DNA of 64,000 bases from Devosia sp. Root685 (GCF_001427875.1 NZ_LMHK01000002.1:747682-811681), one strand, 5' to 3'; shown: positions 46,776 to 55,856, counted from the stretch's first letter. Notes: generated by a model not told the origin, from the letters alone. Numbers and translations are program-made.

Positions 46776-48626
46776 CTAAGCAGCGATAAGGTCGATGGGG
46801 GAAAGACCGGCACGCAGCCGGTCGAGGCGCGCGGTGGCGCCATTTGCGGAGAGAAATTGTGGTTCGAGCCGGGGCGCCCGAAGGAGGCCACGAGTGCTCA
46901 ATTCCTGCATGGTGCTCATATGGCGCGCCGCGATCTTGCCCAGCCAGAACGGATCTAGGGCGCCACCGCCGCGCAGGTGTGCGAGAATTTCGAGGAGGCC
47001 GCGGAGATAGATCGCGTCCTTGGCCAGCCCCCCGCCCCGATGGACACGCAGGGTGGCGTTGAAGGCACTGGCTTCGGCAAAGCCATGCTCCTTGGTCAGG
47101 AGCCGAAAAGTGTCGACAAAGCCGGCGCCGTCGAGCATGCCGGCAACAGCCAGCACACGCCCGGCAAGAAGCCGCAGGCGCGTCGCGGTCATGCCGCCGG
47201 CGAGATATTCTGCGAGCACTGCCAGCCCTTCCTGCGCGCCTTCATAGCCGGCAAGGCCGGACCTGAAGAGCCGGAGGCCGTGACCGGAGCCGTTATAGTA
47301 GGTCAGCATGTGCACACCGACTTCGTGGCTTAAAAGCGCCTCGACCCGGCCGCGCGGCATGGTGGTGCTGCGCGCAATCAGCAGCCGCCCGTTTGACACC
47401 ATCAGGCCGGCAGGCAAGTCATCGCGCACGTCGATCTCGACGCCAAATCCGTCGGACTGTTTGGAATAGCGCTCGATCATGGCGCGGGCCCGGCGCTCGA
47501 CGAAGCGATAGTCGACCGCGTCAGCTTCGCCGGCATCGGGCTTTGGTTTCGTCGCGGCGAGGATGGTCTTTGCGGCATCTTCCAGCCGGGGCTCCACCGA
47601 GCGGTAGAGTGCCCGGCTGAGTTCCTTGAACGACCTGGTATTACGCTGGGAGAGCATCGAGAGTTGCAGGTCGAGCTCGGCCTGTTTTTCCCGATAGAGC
47701 GAGGTCAGCACCGGGTCCTCGAAATGATCGAGATTGATGCTGAAAAGGGCTTTCTTGGCCTGGGCCACGTCGATGGCGAGGGGCCGATAGAGCAGCGTCG
47801 GAGGACGCTCGAACTGTGATTTGGCAAAGTCGGCCCAGGCCGCGTCGGCATTGATGGGCGTGACGGCGAGGAGAAAGTCGAACTGGCTGGCGATGTCATC
47901 GACGGCCCGGTCGGCGCGGGAAACGGCATCGACGAAAACGCGTCGCCCCAGAGCCCGATGGGTCGCGGGCGAGAGCCCGGTTTCGGCCCGGCCGAATTCG
48001 GCCGCACCACGCAGGGCGGCGTCGAAGACGTTTTCCACCAGCCGCTCGCGCAGCTCGGGATAGACTGCCTTGGACTGCGGCACTTTGTAGATCGGGGCAA
48101 AGCGTATGGTCAGCGCCGGAATGCCGGGGGTCGAGCGGGCAAGGCCGGCATGCGGGTCTTCGGTAAGCTCGAACCGCTCGATGCGGGGGGCGCGATAGCG
48201 TGCGTCCACCTTTTCAAAGGCGCTGACAAAGGCGGAGAGGGCCGCCTGCGCGCCCTTTTCTGCTCCGGCCGAGACGCTGACCGCAAAGGGCGCCAGATAG
48301 GGTGCGTCGGCGGCGAGCTTGTCTTCGGCCAGTTCGGCCACATCGATCAGCAGGAAGGCGCCGAAGCGGGCCTCCATGGCCTTGCTGACAAGGCCGATGA
48401 CCTGCGCCGCATCCTTGCGGTTCTGCGCCAGAAGGTAGGATGCATTGGCCATGACGGCAGCGCGGGCGGCAGCCTGTCCGCCTCGGCCGATATGAACGAC
48501 GAGGAAGTGCATGGGCCGATCGATATAGAGGCGCCCGCGCCCGGCGAGATCGAAGCGTATGGGGCCATCCGCTTCGAGGCAGGTCTTCAATGCGTCGAGA
48601 TCGATTTTTGCGGCCGTGCCGCTCAT
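46776..48626 (-). CDS. DUF1704 zinc metallopeptidase-like protein (QEGLA motif family)
   Basis: The 616-residue protein belongs to the family annotated as flavohemoglobin expression-modulating QEGLA motif protein. It contains an HExxxH zinc site, HEVGVH, at residues 434-439 and the name-giving QEGLA at 465-469, whose Glu is a likely third ligand. This is the same arrangement as in the eukaryotic tubulin tyrosine carboxypeptidase MATCAP, which I recall as a DUF1704 member. The N-terminal 350 residues are a helical region of unknown role. No signal peptide is seen, so it is cytoplasmic. Its start overlaps the stop of the upstream gene as ATGA. Confidence 0.85.
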   Translation of the reverse strand: MSGTAAKIDLDALKTCLEADGPIRFDLAGRGRLYIDRPMHFLVVHIGRGGQAAARAAVMANASYLLAQNRKDAAQVIGLVSKAMEARFGAFLLIDVAELAEDKLAADAPYLAPFAVSVSAGAEKGAQAALSAFVSAFEKVDARYRAPRIERFELTEDPHAGLARSTPGIPALTIRFAPIYKVPQSKAVYPELRERLVENVFDAALRGAAEFGRAETGLSPATHRALGRRVFVDAVSRADRAVDDIASQFDFLLAVTPINADAAWADFAKSQFERPPTLLYRPLAIDVAQAKKALFSINLDHFEDPVLTSLYREKQAELDLQLSMLSQRNTRSFKELSRALYRSVEPRLEDAAKTILAATKPKPDAGEADAVDYRFVERRARAMIERYSKQSDGFGVEIDVRDDLPAGLMVSNGRLLIARSTTMPRGRVEALLSHEVGVHMLTYYNGSGHGLRLFRSGLAGYEGAQEGLAVLAEYLAGGMTATRLRLLAGRVLAVAGMLDGAGFVDTFRLLTKEHGFAEASAFNATLRVHRGGGLAKDAIYLRGLLEILAHLRGGGALDPFWLGKIAARHMSTMQELSTRGLLRAPRLEPQFLSANGATARLDRLRAGLSPIDLIAA

Positions 48627-49444
48627 GGCCGTGCACCAAGGGTCTGTTCAAGACCCGGCAGCGCAGCGCGTACGGCGGCACGCAGTTCGGCTATTGCTGC
48701 CTCATCCGGCTGGCCGGTCCATTCGTCCATGAAGATTTTCTTGAACTCGACGGCGATGGCGCAGCCGGTTTTTGGGAAATGCTCATGCACGAACCGCGTC
48801 TGTTCGCCCTTGCCTTGAAAGGCGACATTCTCTCGCACATCGAGCGGCCTTCCGCCGACGCTATGCTGACGAAGGGTATCGATGAAGGGATCGAGCACAT
48901 GGGTCCAGCGGGCGCGGTCCATCGAAGACGTGCCGATATTGATGTCGGGGGCGTCTTCCTGTTGCGTCGCCAGGGCTTCGGGACCGGCGCGGCGATGATT
49001 ATAGCTGTGCATGTCGAGCAGCACGAAACCGCCGTGCTCGGCTTCGATGCCGGTCAGGACGTGGCACAGGGCGGAATAGTAGCTAGCGTGCTGGCGCATC
49101 AAGATGGCGATGTCTTGCTCGCCTGGCGGCTCGCGCCAGACTTCGAGGCCCCAGGATTGCTCCGGGGTGAGATAGATCGCGCCTTCGGGAGCGCGATTAA
49201 GGTCGAGTTCGAACCGCGAGCGATAGACGGTGATGCGGTTGGGAATATCGGCCATGAACCGGGCGGTGAAGGGATCTTCCTCACGAAGGCGGCCTGTTTC
49301 ATCGAGCGCCATGCTGGCCAAGAGGTGCGGCTGGACCAGATGTCCATCGTGAATGGCGGTGCCGATAAGGGGAGATCGGGCCCGTTCGATTGACCACAGG
49401 CGGTTAGACTGGCTATCGGAGAGAGAACTGACGCTTGGTTCCAT
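48623..49444 (-). CDS. N-formylglutamate amidohydrolase family protein
   Basis: The family hydrolyses N-formyl-glutamate or similar N-acyl/amide bonds with a zinc site. The 273-residue protein shows the expected acid/His-rich segments: ATIHDGHLVQP-like HDGHLVQPHLL, NRFELDLNRAPEGAIYL-like RFELDLNRAPEG, LLDMHSYNHRR and the late AVEFKKIFMDEWTG. The start is MEPSVSSL at 49444, since the 74-codon upstream extension overlaps the divergent phosphotransferase gene. It is the first gene of the three-gene set. No histidine-degradation (hut) genes are nearby, so formylglutamate from histidine is not the obvious substrate. Confidence 0.85.
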   Translation of the reverse strand: MEPSVSSLSDSQSNRLWSIERARSPLIGTAIHDGHLVQPHLLASMALDETGRLREEDPFTARFMADIPNRITVYRSRFELDLNRAPEGAIYLTPEQSWGLEVWREPPGEQDIAILMRQHASYYSALCHVLTGIEAEHGGFVLLDMHSYNHRRAGPEALATQQEDAPDINIGTSSMDRARWTHVLDPFIDTLRQHSVGGRPLDVRENVAFQGKGEQTRFVHEHFPKTGCAIAVEFKKIFMDEWTGQPDEAAIAELRAAVRAALPGLEQTLGARP

Positions 49445-49489
49445 GGGCAGGGAACGTGCCTGTGTGGCGGGAAGTTCCTTTGGAGGGGT

Positions 49490-50230
49490 ATGGGGATGAG
49501 TTGGGACGCGCTTGCACTTTGGGGGCACGAGGTAACGCGCATTGAGCCGCTCGCCGGTGGAAGTTCCAATGACGTCTGGAGCGTGCGCGTCGATGGGCGC
49601 CTCGCCGTTGCGCGTCTTGGCAAAAGGAGCGATGCCGATCTCGCCTGGGAGGCCGAACTGCTCCAATATCTCGACCGGAACGGGCTAGCCGTGCCGGTGC
49701 CGATCCCGGCACTGGATGGAAGGCTGTTCGTGAACGGCCTTGTGGTGATGGACTATATGGAGGGCGGGCCACCGGAGACAGCGAGCGACTGGCGCCGTGT
49801 GGCAGACACGCTGCGCGAGCTTCACCGGTTGACCAAGGGGTGGGCGCAGCGGCCGGGGTGGAAATCCTCCACCGATCTCCTCAGCCTCGAGAAAGGAACG
49901 CGGATAGACCTTGCCGCAATGCCGGCGGAGGCTGTCCTTCGGTGTCGCGCGGCGTGGAAACGGCTTGAGGGGCGTGAAACCTGTGTGGTGCACGGCAACC
50001 CCAACAATCCCGGCAATGTCCGCATGACGGCAGGCCGGGTGGCGCTGATCGATTGGGATGAGGCGCATGTCGATGTTCCCGTCCTCGATCTGGTCCTGCC
50101 CCACAATGGCGCGGGGCTCGAAGGCGCCGAGCACGACATTGCCGCCCAGGCATCGGCCGCCTGGGAGGCCGCGGTTTGCTGGAAGGACGACTATGCGGTC
50201 GAGCGGCTGGCCGAGGTCCGGGCGGTCTGA
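49490..50230 (+). CDS. Aminoglycoside-phosphotransferase-fold protein with altered catalytic motif
   Basis: This 246-residue protein shows the APH/choline-kinase fold: a nucleotide loop region LAGGSSNDVWSVRV, a hinge near VMDYMEGG, the Brenner-like segment HGNPNNPGN (H168-N176) and the metal segment LIDWDEA (D188). In active family members the third position of HGD is the catalytic Asp; here it is Asn 170 and the loop has an extra residue. It may therefore be a weak kinase, a pseudokinase or a misaligned variant. GGAGG precedes the start. It is divergent to the QEGLA cluster with only 45 bases between the start codons. Confidence 0.8.
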   Translation: MGMSWDALALWGHEVTRIEPLAGGSSNDVWSVRVDGRLAVARLGKRSDADLAWEAELLQYLDRNGLAVPVPIPALDGRLFVNGLVVMDYMEGGPPETASDWRRVADTLRELHRLTKGWAQRPGWKSSTDLLSLEKGTRIDLAAMPAEAVLRCRAAWKRLEGRETCVVHGNPNNPGNVRMTAGRVALIDWDEAHVDVPVLDLVLPHNGAGLEGAEHDIAAQASAAWEAAVCWKDDYAVERLAEVRAV

Positions 50231-50233
50231 CGG

Positions 50234-51229
50234 CTATCGATTGGAGAGGGTGAGCTTGAACGTGGCGCCCTTTGGCGCTTGCACGAGTTCGATTTCGGCA
50301 TCATGCGCCTGGAGCATGGCGCGGACGATATCCAGGCCCATGCCCGTGCCACCGCTTTCGCGGCGGGTGGTGAAGAAGGGCTGGAAAATCCGGTCCCGGT
50401 TGCCCTCCGATATGCCGCCGCCATCGTCGGCGACGATCACGACGGCGCGGCCTTCCTCCTCGCGAACCGCAATCGTCAAATGACTGGCGCCGTGCTCCAG
50501 CGAATTTTCGGCCAGATGCGCGAGAACGATATCAAGAGCTTCCCTGGGCACGCCTAGCGCCACCTCCTCGCCGGAGCCGGTGATCTGCAAGGTCGAAAAT
50601 TGCGATCGCAGATCGGGCAGGACGGCACCAAGGGTGGTTTCGCCACGGGCCAGGGGCATTTCAGCCTGTGCCAGTTCGCGAAGACGGGCCACGAGGCGCG
50701 TCAACCGGTCCGCATCGGCAACGATGTGGTCGAGGAAGCGCTGCCGCTCCGCCTCGGTCATGCCGGCGCCCTCGTCGCGCATGAGTTCGGCCGAACCCTT
50801 GATGGCGGTCAGCGGCGATTTCAGCTCGTGCGATACATGGGCCGCGAAAGACCGCATATATTCCGTCCGGTCCATCAGGCGCGATGCGAGATCGAGAAAG
50901 CCTTGCGAGAGCGTCGCCAGCTCGGCGGTACCATAGGCATCGAGCGGGCGGATGGCATCGCGGCCGCCCTGGGCGATTTCGCGCGTGCGGCCGACGAGCG
51001 CGGCAATCGGCCTGGTCACGGCGCGGGTAAGGACATAGGCAATGAAGAGGGTAACAAGCAGCGAGGCGACGAGCACGCCGGTTTCGAGCGTCGAGAGACC
51101 CCGCCCGCCAAGTGCACGAACAAGAATGATGAGCCCGGATGGCAGGCCGAGAACGACCAGCAGGACGGAATAGACGACCAAGGCCATCGAGGGTCGCCAT
51201 TTGCCGGGAATTCTAGGCGCCTCGGTCAC
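50234..51229 (-). CDS. Sensor histidine kinase
   Basis: This 331-residue membrane kinase starts at a GTG that overlaps the stop of the response-regulator gene as GTGA. It has two transmembrane helices close together (ALVVYSVLLVVLGLPSGLIIL and LETGVLVASLLVTLFIAYVL) with little periplasmic sequence. A HAMP domain, the phospho-acceptor His in SHELKSPLTAI and an HATPase domain (N box HLAENSLEHGA; G boxes VADDGGGISEG and GTGMGLDIV) follow. With so little periplasmic sequence it probably senses membrane or cytoplasmic signals, perhaps via the neighbouring DUF4173 protein. Confidence 0.92.
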   Translation of the reverse strand: MTEAPRIPGKWRPSMALVVYSVLLVVLGLPSGLIILVRALGGRGLSTLETGVLVASLLVTLFIAYVLTRAVTRPIAALVGRTREIAQGGRDAIRPLDAYGTAELATLSQGFLDLASRLMDRTEYMRSFAAHVSHELKSPLTAIKGSAELMRDEGAGMTEAERQRFLDHIVADADRLTRLVARLRELAQAEMPLARGETTLGAVLPDLRSQFSTLQITGSGEEVALGVPREALDIVLAHLAENSLEHGASHLTIAVREEEGRAVVIVADDGGGISEGNRDRIFQPFFTTRRESGGTGMGLDIVRAMLQAHDAEIELVQAPKGATFKLTLSNR

Positions 51230-51921
51230 TGCTTGAGCTCCAGGGTTCCCAATTTGAACCCCACACCGTGGACGGTGGTGACCACCGCTTCGCATCCCGC
51301 GGCGGCGAATTTGGCGCGGAGATTGCGGATATGACTATCGATGGTGCGTTCGGACACGTGGATATCTCCGCCATAGGCGGCGGTCATCAACTGCTCGCGC
51401 GAAAAAACCATTTCGGGGCGGCCAAGCAGGGCTGAGAGCACAGCGAATTCGAGGGCTGTCAGGGCAATCGGCGCCTCATTCCAGGTGACGCTATGCGCGG
51501 AACGATTGAGTTGCAGCGGACCGCGGATCATTTGGTTCGTCGCGGGCGTCGTTTGGCCGGAGGTACGCTTGAGGATCGCCTTGACCCGCGCAACAAGCTC
51601 CCTTGGGCTGAAGGGCTTGCTGACATAGTCGTCGCCGCCGATTTCGAGCCCGATGATCCGATCGACCTCTTCGTCGCGCGCCGAGAGAAAGAGGATCGGC
51701 ACTTCGGAGGTCTTGCGGATTTGCCGGCAGACGTCGAGCCCATCGAGCTCGGGCATGCCGATATCGAGTACGATCAGATCGGGCGTGGTCCGCCGCCAGG
51801 CAATGAGCGCCTCGGAGCCGTCGCGCGCGGTGGAGACGGTCATGCCGGCCCGTTCCAGCGCGAAGGTGATGACGTCGCGAATGTGCGGCTCGTCGTCGAC
51901 GACGAGAATTCTGTTGCTCAT
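51226..51921 (-). CDS. OmpR family response regulator
   Basis: This 231-residue regulator has a receiver domain (ILVVDDEPHIRDV, phospho-acceptor D53 in LDIGMPELDG, and Lys in YVSKPFSPREL) and a winged-helix DNA-binding domain (TALEFAVLSALLGRPEMVFSREQL...VSERTIDSHIRNLRAKF). The start is MSNRILVVDD at 51921, 8 bases after the DUF4173 gene. It pairs with the histidine kinase encoded just downstream. Confidence 0.95.
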   Translation of the reverse strand: MSNRILVVDDEPHIRDVITFALERAGMTVSTARDGSEALIAWRRTTPDLIVLDIGMPELDGLDVCRQIRKTSEVPILFLSARDEEVDRIIGLEIGGDDYVSKPFSPRELVARVKAILKRTSGQTTPATNQMIRGPLQLNRSAHSVTWNEAPIALTALEFAVLSALLGRPEMVFSREQLMTAAYGGDIHVSERTIDSHIRNLRAKFAAAGCEAVVTTVHGVGFKLGTLELKQ

Positions 51922-51928
51922 CAAACCG

Positions 51929-53452
51929 CTACCTTGAACCCGAAGGAGTGTTTTGCAGCGTCTGGGGCCCAGAGGCAACTGGGCCAAGCCTGAGATAATC
52001 GGCCAGCCGCTGTTGGCGCCAGGACCAGCTTCGCCAGCCGGTCTCCCGGCGGGTGAACTGATAGCCAAGGTTTGCGCGGAGGACGCTGGCGGCCTGCCAC
52101 GCGGGCTGGTTCGGCTTTAGCGAGGCGATGAAACTGTCGAGCGCAGGAATGACGGAGGTTCCCTGTAGGGAGATATAGCGCAGATCAAGCGGCATGCCTT
52201 CGCCACTGACTTCCAGACTATGCGCGACATTGAAGCGCGCGATCAGTGCGGAAAAATCCATCAGCGCGCTGCCGTATAGGACGACCAGCAGCGCGACGAG
52301 ATTGCAGGCGACGAGCCAGGCATTGGACCGCTTCCACCAGATGCGCAGCAGAATGAGCACAAGACCGACGGCGACGAGAGCCATCCAGATGCCGGCAGCA
52401 AGCCGCAATCCGGTCAGTGAATAGACTTCGACATAGAGTTCGAGCCGCAGCATGGCCGAAAGGCAGAGCAGAACGTTTTGGGCGATAAAGCCATAGACGA
52501 GCACCCGGATGAGTACGCTGCGCTGGCCCGGCCCATCCCTACGCATGGCGACAAGCACGAAGGCTGCGGCGAGTAAGGCCGTAACGATGAGCGGATAGGC
52601 GCCGCGATGGGCATATTCGGCATGGCTCATGCCATTGGGCAGCGCCATGCCGCCCCAGAGGAAGGTGAGGTCGAGCGCGGTTTCGAGGGCAAAGAGCGCG
52701 TTAAAAATCACGAGGGACCGGAGGATCGCCGCATGGCCGAGCCATGTCGTTTCGCGGGGCGCAAAGAGCGGCGTTCCCAAGCGCGACTTTTTCCGCCGCA
52801 GCAGTTTGGGCCTGAGGAGAGCCCATATACCGGCGGCCATGACCAGCCAGAAGATCACGCGGACCGGATTGAGCAGGTCGAACGCCCGCTCGGCACGCAG
52901 GCCTGCGAACAAGGCTTCGACCAATGGATTGGCGGCGGCGAAAAGGAACACGAAAACCAGCCCGAGCCCCAGAGGCACGATCCAGGCGAGAAGCCCGAGC
53001 AAGGCGCGCTGCCAAAGCTGGGGTTGTGCCGCGATCCTGAGGGCGACGGCGTCGCGCGCCAGGGTGATGGGGGCAGGCAGAAGAAAGCGCAGCACTGTGG
53101 TGGGCATGTGCTCCAGCCGGCCGGGCAGCACCCTGATGGCGATCAACGCCGACAGGGCAAGGCCAAGGGCGGCCAGCATGAGGCCGAGCGGCGATGGCGC
53201 TTCGATCAAGGGCAGAGCGAGGACGAGGGCAGTCGCCAGACCTAGCAGACCCTCTCGAACGCGTCCGCGACGCCAGGCAAAGGCGGCAATGGCGAGGGCG
53301 ATACCGAGCGTCAAAAGGAACAGGTTGATGCCGGGCTCGGCATCAAACAGCAGGAGGTCACTGACCACCACCAAGAGGAGTGTCGTCAAAGTCGCGACTG
53401 CGGCTAGGCCCAAGGTTTTCGGCGCGGGGTGGAACTGGTCGGTCTCTTGCAT
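51929..53452 (-). CDS. DUF4173 multi-pass membrane protein
   Basis: The 507-residue protein has about ten hydrophobic segments and a short soluble tail. Its composition and segments such as GLAAVATLTTLLLVVVSDLLLF at the start and the WRSWSWRQQRLADYLR tail fit DUF4173/DUF4153 proteins. Function is unknown. Linkage to a downstream response regulator and kinase with almost no sensor domain suggests that it is the target or accessory sensor of the system. Confidence 0.75.
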   Translation of the reverse strand: MQETDQFHPAPKTLGLAAVATLTTLLLVVVSDLLLFDAEPGINLFLLTLGIALAIAAFAWRRGRVREGLLGLATALVLALPLIEAPSPLGLMLAALGLALSALIAIRVLPGRLEHMPTTVLRFLLPAPITLARDAVALRIAAQPQLWQRALLGLLAWIVPLGLGLVFVFLFAAANPLVEALFAGLRAERAFDLLNPVRVIFWLVMAAGIWALLRPKLLRRKKSRLGTPLFAPRETTWLGHAAILRSLVIFNALFALETALDLTFLWGGMALPNGMSHAEYAHRGAYPLIVTALLAAAFVLVAMRRDGPGQRSVLIRVLVYGFIAQNVLLCLSAMLRLELYVEVYSLTGLRLAAGIWMALVAVGLVLILLRIWWKRSNAWLVACNLVALLVVLYGSALMDFSALIARFNVAHSLEVSGEGMPLDLRYISLQGTSVIPALDSFIASLKPNQPAWQAASVLRANLGYQFTRRETGWRSWSWRQQRLADYLRLGPVASGPQTLQNTPSGSR

Positions 53453-53696
53453 CGTGCTTGCCTCCTTTTATGACGTGAAAGGCGCAACCCGACCGCCCCT
53501 GCCCACCAGTGCATGGGATGGGGAGGTCGGCCAGGAGCCACCAGCCGTCATTGACGATGCGGCTGGGGAGCTGGATGGCAGGACGGAGCAGTGGGCGATC
53601 GGGATTGCGCATGCGTGCAAACCTGACGGCGCCGTCAGCAGTTTTTGTGCAGATGGATCGGAGAAAGTCAGGTTTGCGACTTTGGGCGCGTGCCGA

Positions 53697-54572
53697 TCAG
53701 TTTTCGCTGACGCGGGTGCGGACCGATGTCAGTTTGTCGGGATTGCGCATAATGTAGATGCCCAGAATTTCGCCATTCTCGATATGGAGCGCGGTTGTCT
53801 GCAACAAGGACCCGTGTTCCCGACTGATAAAGCCGGGCAGGCCATCGATCCAGACCGGCTCGACCATTTCGGTCCAGCCGGCTCCATATTTGCGAAACAT
53901 TCCCTCGTAGAGACGGAGGACGCGCTCGCGGCCCTCGATAGGGTTGATGAAGGCAAAGACCTTGCCGCCGCCATCGGACTGAATGACGACGCTCTCAGCG
54001 AGCAGGGTTTCGAGCGTGGTCATATCGCCATTATGCGCGGCGACGAAAAAGGCCTGGGCAAGGCGGTTGCCTTCGGCGCGATCGACGGGATAACGCGGGC
54101 GCGCTTCCTGCACATGCTTGCGGGCGCGCGAGGCCAATTGGCGAACCGATGTCGGATCCCGGCCGAGGGTTGTCGCGATCTCGTTGAGCGGTTGGCCAAA
54201 CACTTCGTGGAGCAGAAAGGCGGCCCGTTCGAGCGGGGACAGGCGTTCGAGCGCCAGCATCAGCGTCATCGTCAGCTCGTCGGCATCGACTTCAGGCTCT
54301 TCGGGCTCAAGCATGGGCTCGGGCAACCACGAGCCGACATAATGCTCGCGCCGGGCGCGGGCCGATTTCATTTCATCAAGGCACAGGCGCGTAACGATGC
54401 GCGACAAGAAAGCCCCGGTTTCGCGCACCATTGCCTTGTCGACCTGCGACCAGCGCAGCCAGGCGTCCTGCACCACGTCTTCCGCCGCGGCCCGGCTGCC
54501 CAGCATGCGATAGGCAAGGCGCACCAGCCGGGACCGGTGCGCCTCAAAATCATCCGCCGCTTCAAGCGGCAT
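53697..54572 (-). CDS. ECF41 family sigma factor with C-terminal SnoaL-like domain
   Basis: This 291-residue sigma factor has regions 2 and 4 followed by a fused SnoaL/NTF2-like extension that acts as a built-in regulator. The two ECF41 hallmark motifs are present: WLPEP at residues 82-86 in the linker and DGGGK at 200-204 in the extension. The start at MPLEAADDFE overlaps the end of the carboxymuconolactone-decarboxylase-like gene by 11 bases, so it is the last gene of a three-gene operon. No separate anti-sigma gene is present, as is usual for this group. Confidence 0.93.
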   Translation of the reverse strand: MPLEAADDFEAHRSRLVRLAYRMLGSRAAAEDVVQDAWLRWSQVDKAMVRETGAFLSRIVTRLCLDEMKSARARREHYVGSWLPEPMLEPEEPEVDADELTMTLMLALERLSPLERAAFLLHEVFGQPLNEIATTLGRDPTSVRQLASRARKHVQEARPRYPVDRAEGNRLAQAFFVAAHNGDMTTLETLLAESVVIQSDGGGKVFAFINPIEGRERVLRLYEGMFRKYGAGWTEMVEPVWIDGLPGFISREHGSLLQTTALHIENGEILGIYIMRNPDKLTSVRTRVSEN

Positions 54573-55026
54573 GTTGCGCCTCTTTGACCACCGGCTGTAT
54601 CCGAAAGCCGACCTGTAGCCGGTTCCACGCATTTATGGCGCCGATGGCAAGGGTCAGGTTGACCTGTTCTTCGGGCGAGAAATGGGCTGCGATCTCGGCA
54701 TAGTCTTCGTCGGCGGCGCCATTCTGCGGCAGCAGCGTCAGGGCCTCGGTCCAGCCGAGCACGGCACGCTCGCGATCGGTGTAGATCGGGGCTTCGCGCC
54801 AGGCACTGAGCAGATAGAGACGCATTTCGGTTTCCCCTGCCTGACGCAGATGTTCGGCATGCATATGGATGCAATAGGCGCAGCCATTGATCTGCGAGGC
54901 ACGCAGCTTGATCAGCCCGATCAGGGTATTGTCGAGCCCGCTGGCGGCAATGGCCGTTTCGAGCGTCATCATGGCCTTGATGGCGGCAGGCGCAAGCGAG
55001 AAATGATTATCGATACGAGGATGCAT
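54562..55026 (-). CDS. Carboxymuconolactone decarboxylase family (AhpD-like) protein
   Basis: This 154-residue protein has the AhpD-type redox/proton-relay motif C49-A-Y-C52 followed by H56 (CAYCIHMHA), typical of alkylhydroperoxidase-like members rather than true decarboxylases. It is the C partner of the COE set (carboxymuconolactone decarboxylase, oxidoreductase, epimerase) known to accompany ECF41 sigma factors. It lies between the epimerase gene and the sigma gene in one operon. Confidence 0.92.
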   Translation of the reverse strand: MHPRIDNHFSLAPAAIKAMMTLETAIAASGLDNTLIGLIKLRASQINGCAYCIHMHAEHLRQAGETEMRLYLLSAWREAPIYTDRERAVLGWTEALTLLPQNGAADEDYAEIAAHFSPEEQVNLTLAIGAINAWNRLQVGFRIQPVVKEAQHAA

Positions 55027-55040
55027 GGTGGTTTCCTGGA

Positions 55041-55796
55041 TTAGTGATTGGGGCGGCTGGTCTTGAACCAGTCGGCATAAGTGACGGTGCCGAGACGGGC
55101 GGAGCCGCGCGGCAGCAGCGAGGCTTCATCGAGCCGGGCGCCGAAATATCTGGCCTCCGCGTCGGGTTGGACCTGGCGGGCGTCTCCGATGTCGACGAGG
55201 TAGCGCGCGACGAGATCAGCGAGGTGGAATTTCTCCGGTCCCGCGATTTCGATCGTGCCGTTGACCGGTTGCGCCAGTGCTATCTCGGCGACAAAGGCCG
55301 CGACATCATCGGAGGCAATCGGCTGGATCAGCGCGGTGCTGAGCGGGATTGCCGCATCGGCACCGGCGGAATTGGCGATGCCGCCCAGGAATTCGAGAAA
55401 CTGGGTCGCGTGGATGATGGTGTAAGGCGTGGGCGAAGCTTTGATCAGCCGTTCCTGAACCAGCTTGCCGCGGAAATAGCCGCTGTCCTGCAGGTCTTCG
55501 GTGCCGACGACGGACAGTGCCACATGGTGGCGAACGCCGGCCCGGGCTTCTGCCGCTAGGAGATTGGTGCCCGCGGTCATGAAGAAGTCGAGCACCGCCT
55601 TGTCTTCGAAGGATGGCGAATTGGCGAGGTCCAATACGACCTCGGCGCCGAGCAAGGCCGCGTCCAGCCCTTCGCCGGTCACGGTATTGACCCCCGATTT
55701 CGGCGAGGCGGCGACGACTTCGTGGCCGCGCTCGGTGAGCAGCCGGACGGTCTTCGAGCCGATGAGGCCCGTGCCGCCGATAACGACGATTTTCAT
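55041..55796 (-). CDS. NAD(P)-binding epimerase/NmrA-like protein
   Basis: This 251-residue atypical SDR has an N-terminal GGTGLIGSKTV cofactor motif and no clear YxxxK catalytic pair, which fits the NmrA/TMR-like branch. It is the first gene of the ECF41 operon and represents the epimerase/oxidoreductase component of the COE set. A matching ECF41-type promoter lies 60-90 bases upstream. The substrate is unknown. Confidence 0.88.
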   Translation of the reverse strand: MKIVVIGGTGLIGSKTVRLLTERGHEVVAASPKSGVNTVTGEGLDAALLGAEVVLDLANSPSFEDKAVLDFFMTAGTNLLAAEARAGVRHHVALSVVGTEDLQDSGYFRGKLVQERLIKASPTPYTIIHATQFLEFLGGIANSAGADAAIPLSTALIQPIASDDVAAFVAEIALAQPVNGTIEIAGPEKFHLADLVARYLVDIGDARQVQPDAEARYFGARLDEASLLPRGSARLGTVTYADWFKTSRPNH

Positions 55797-55856
55797 GTTT
55801 TATCCTTGCGAGTGAGCAGCGCCGGCCGGGGAGGCGACCGACGGTTCCGCTGCAAA

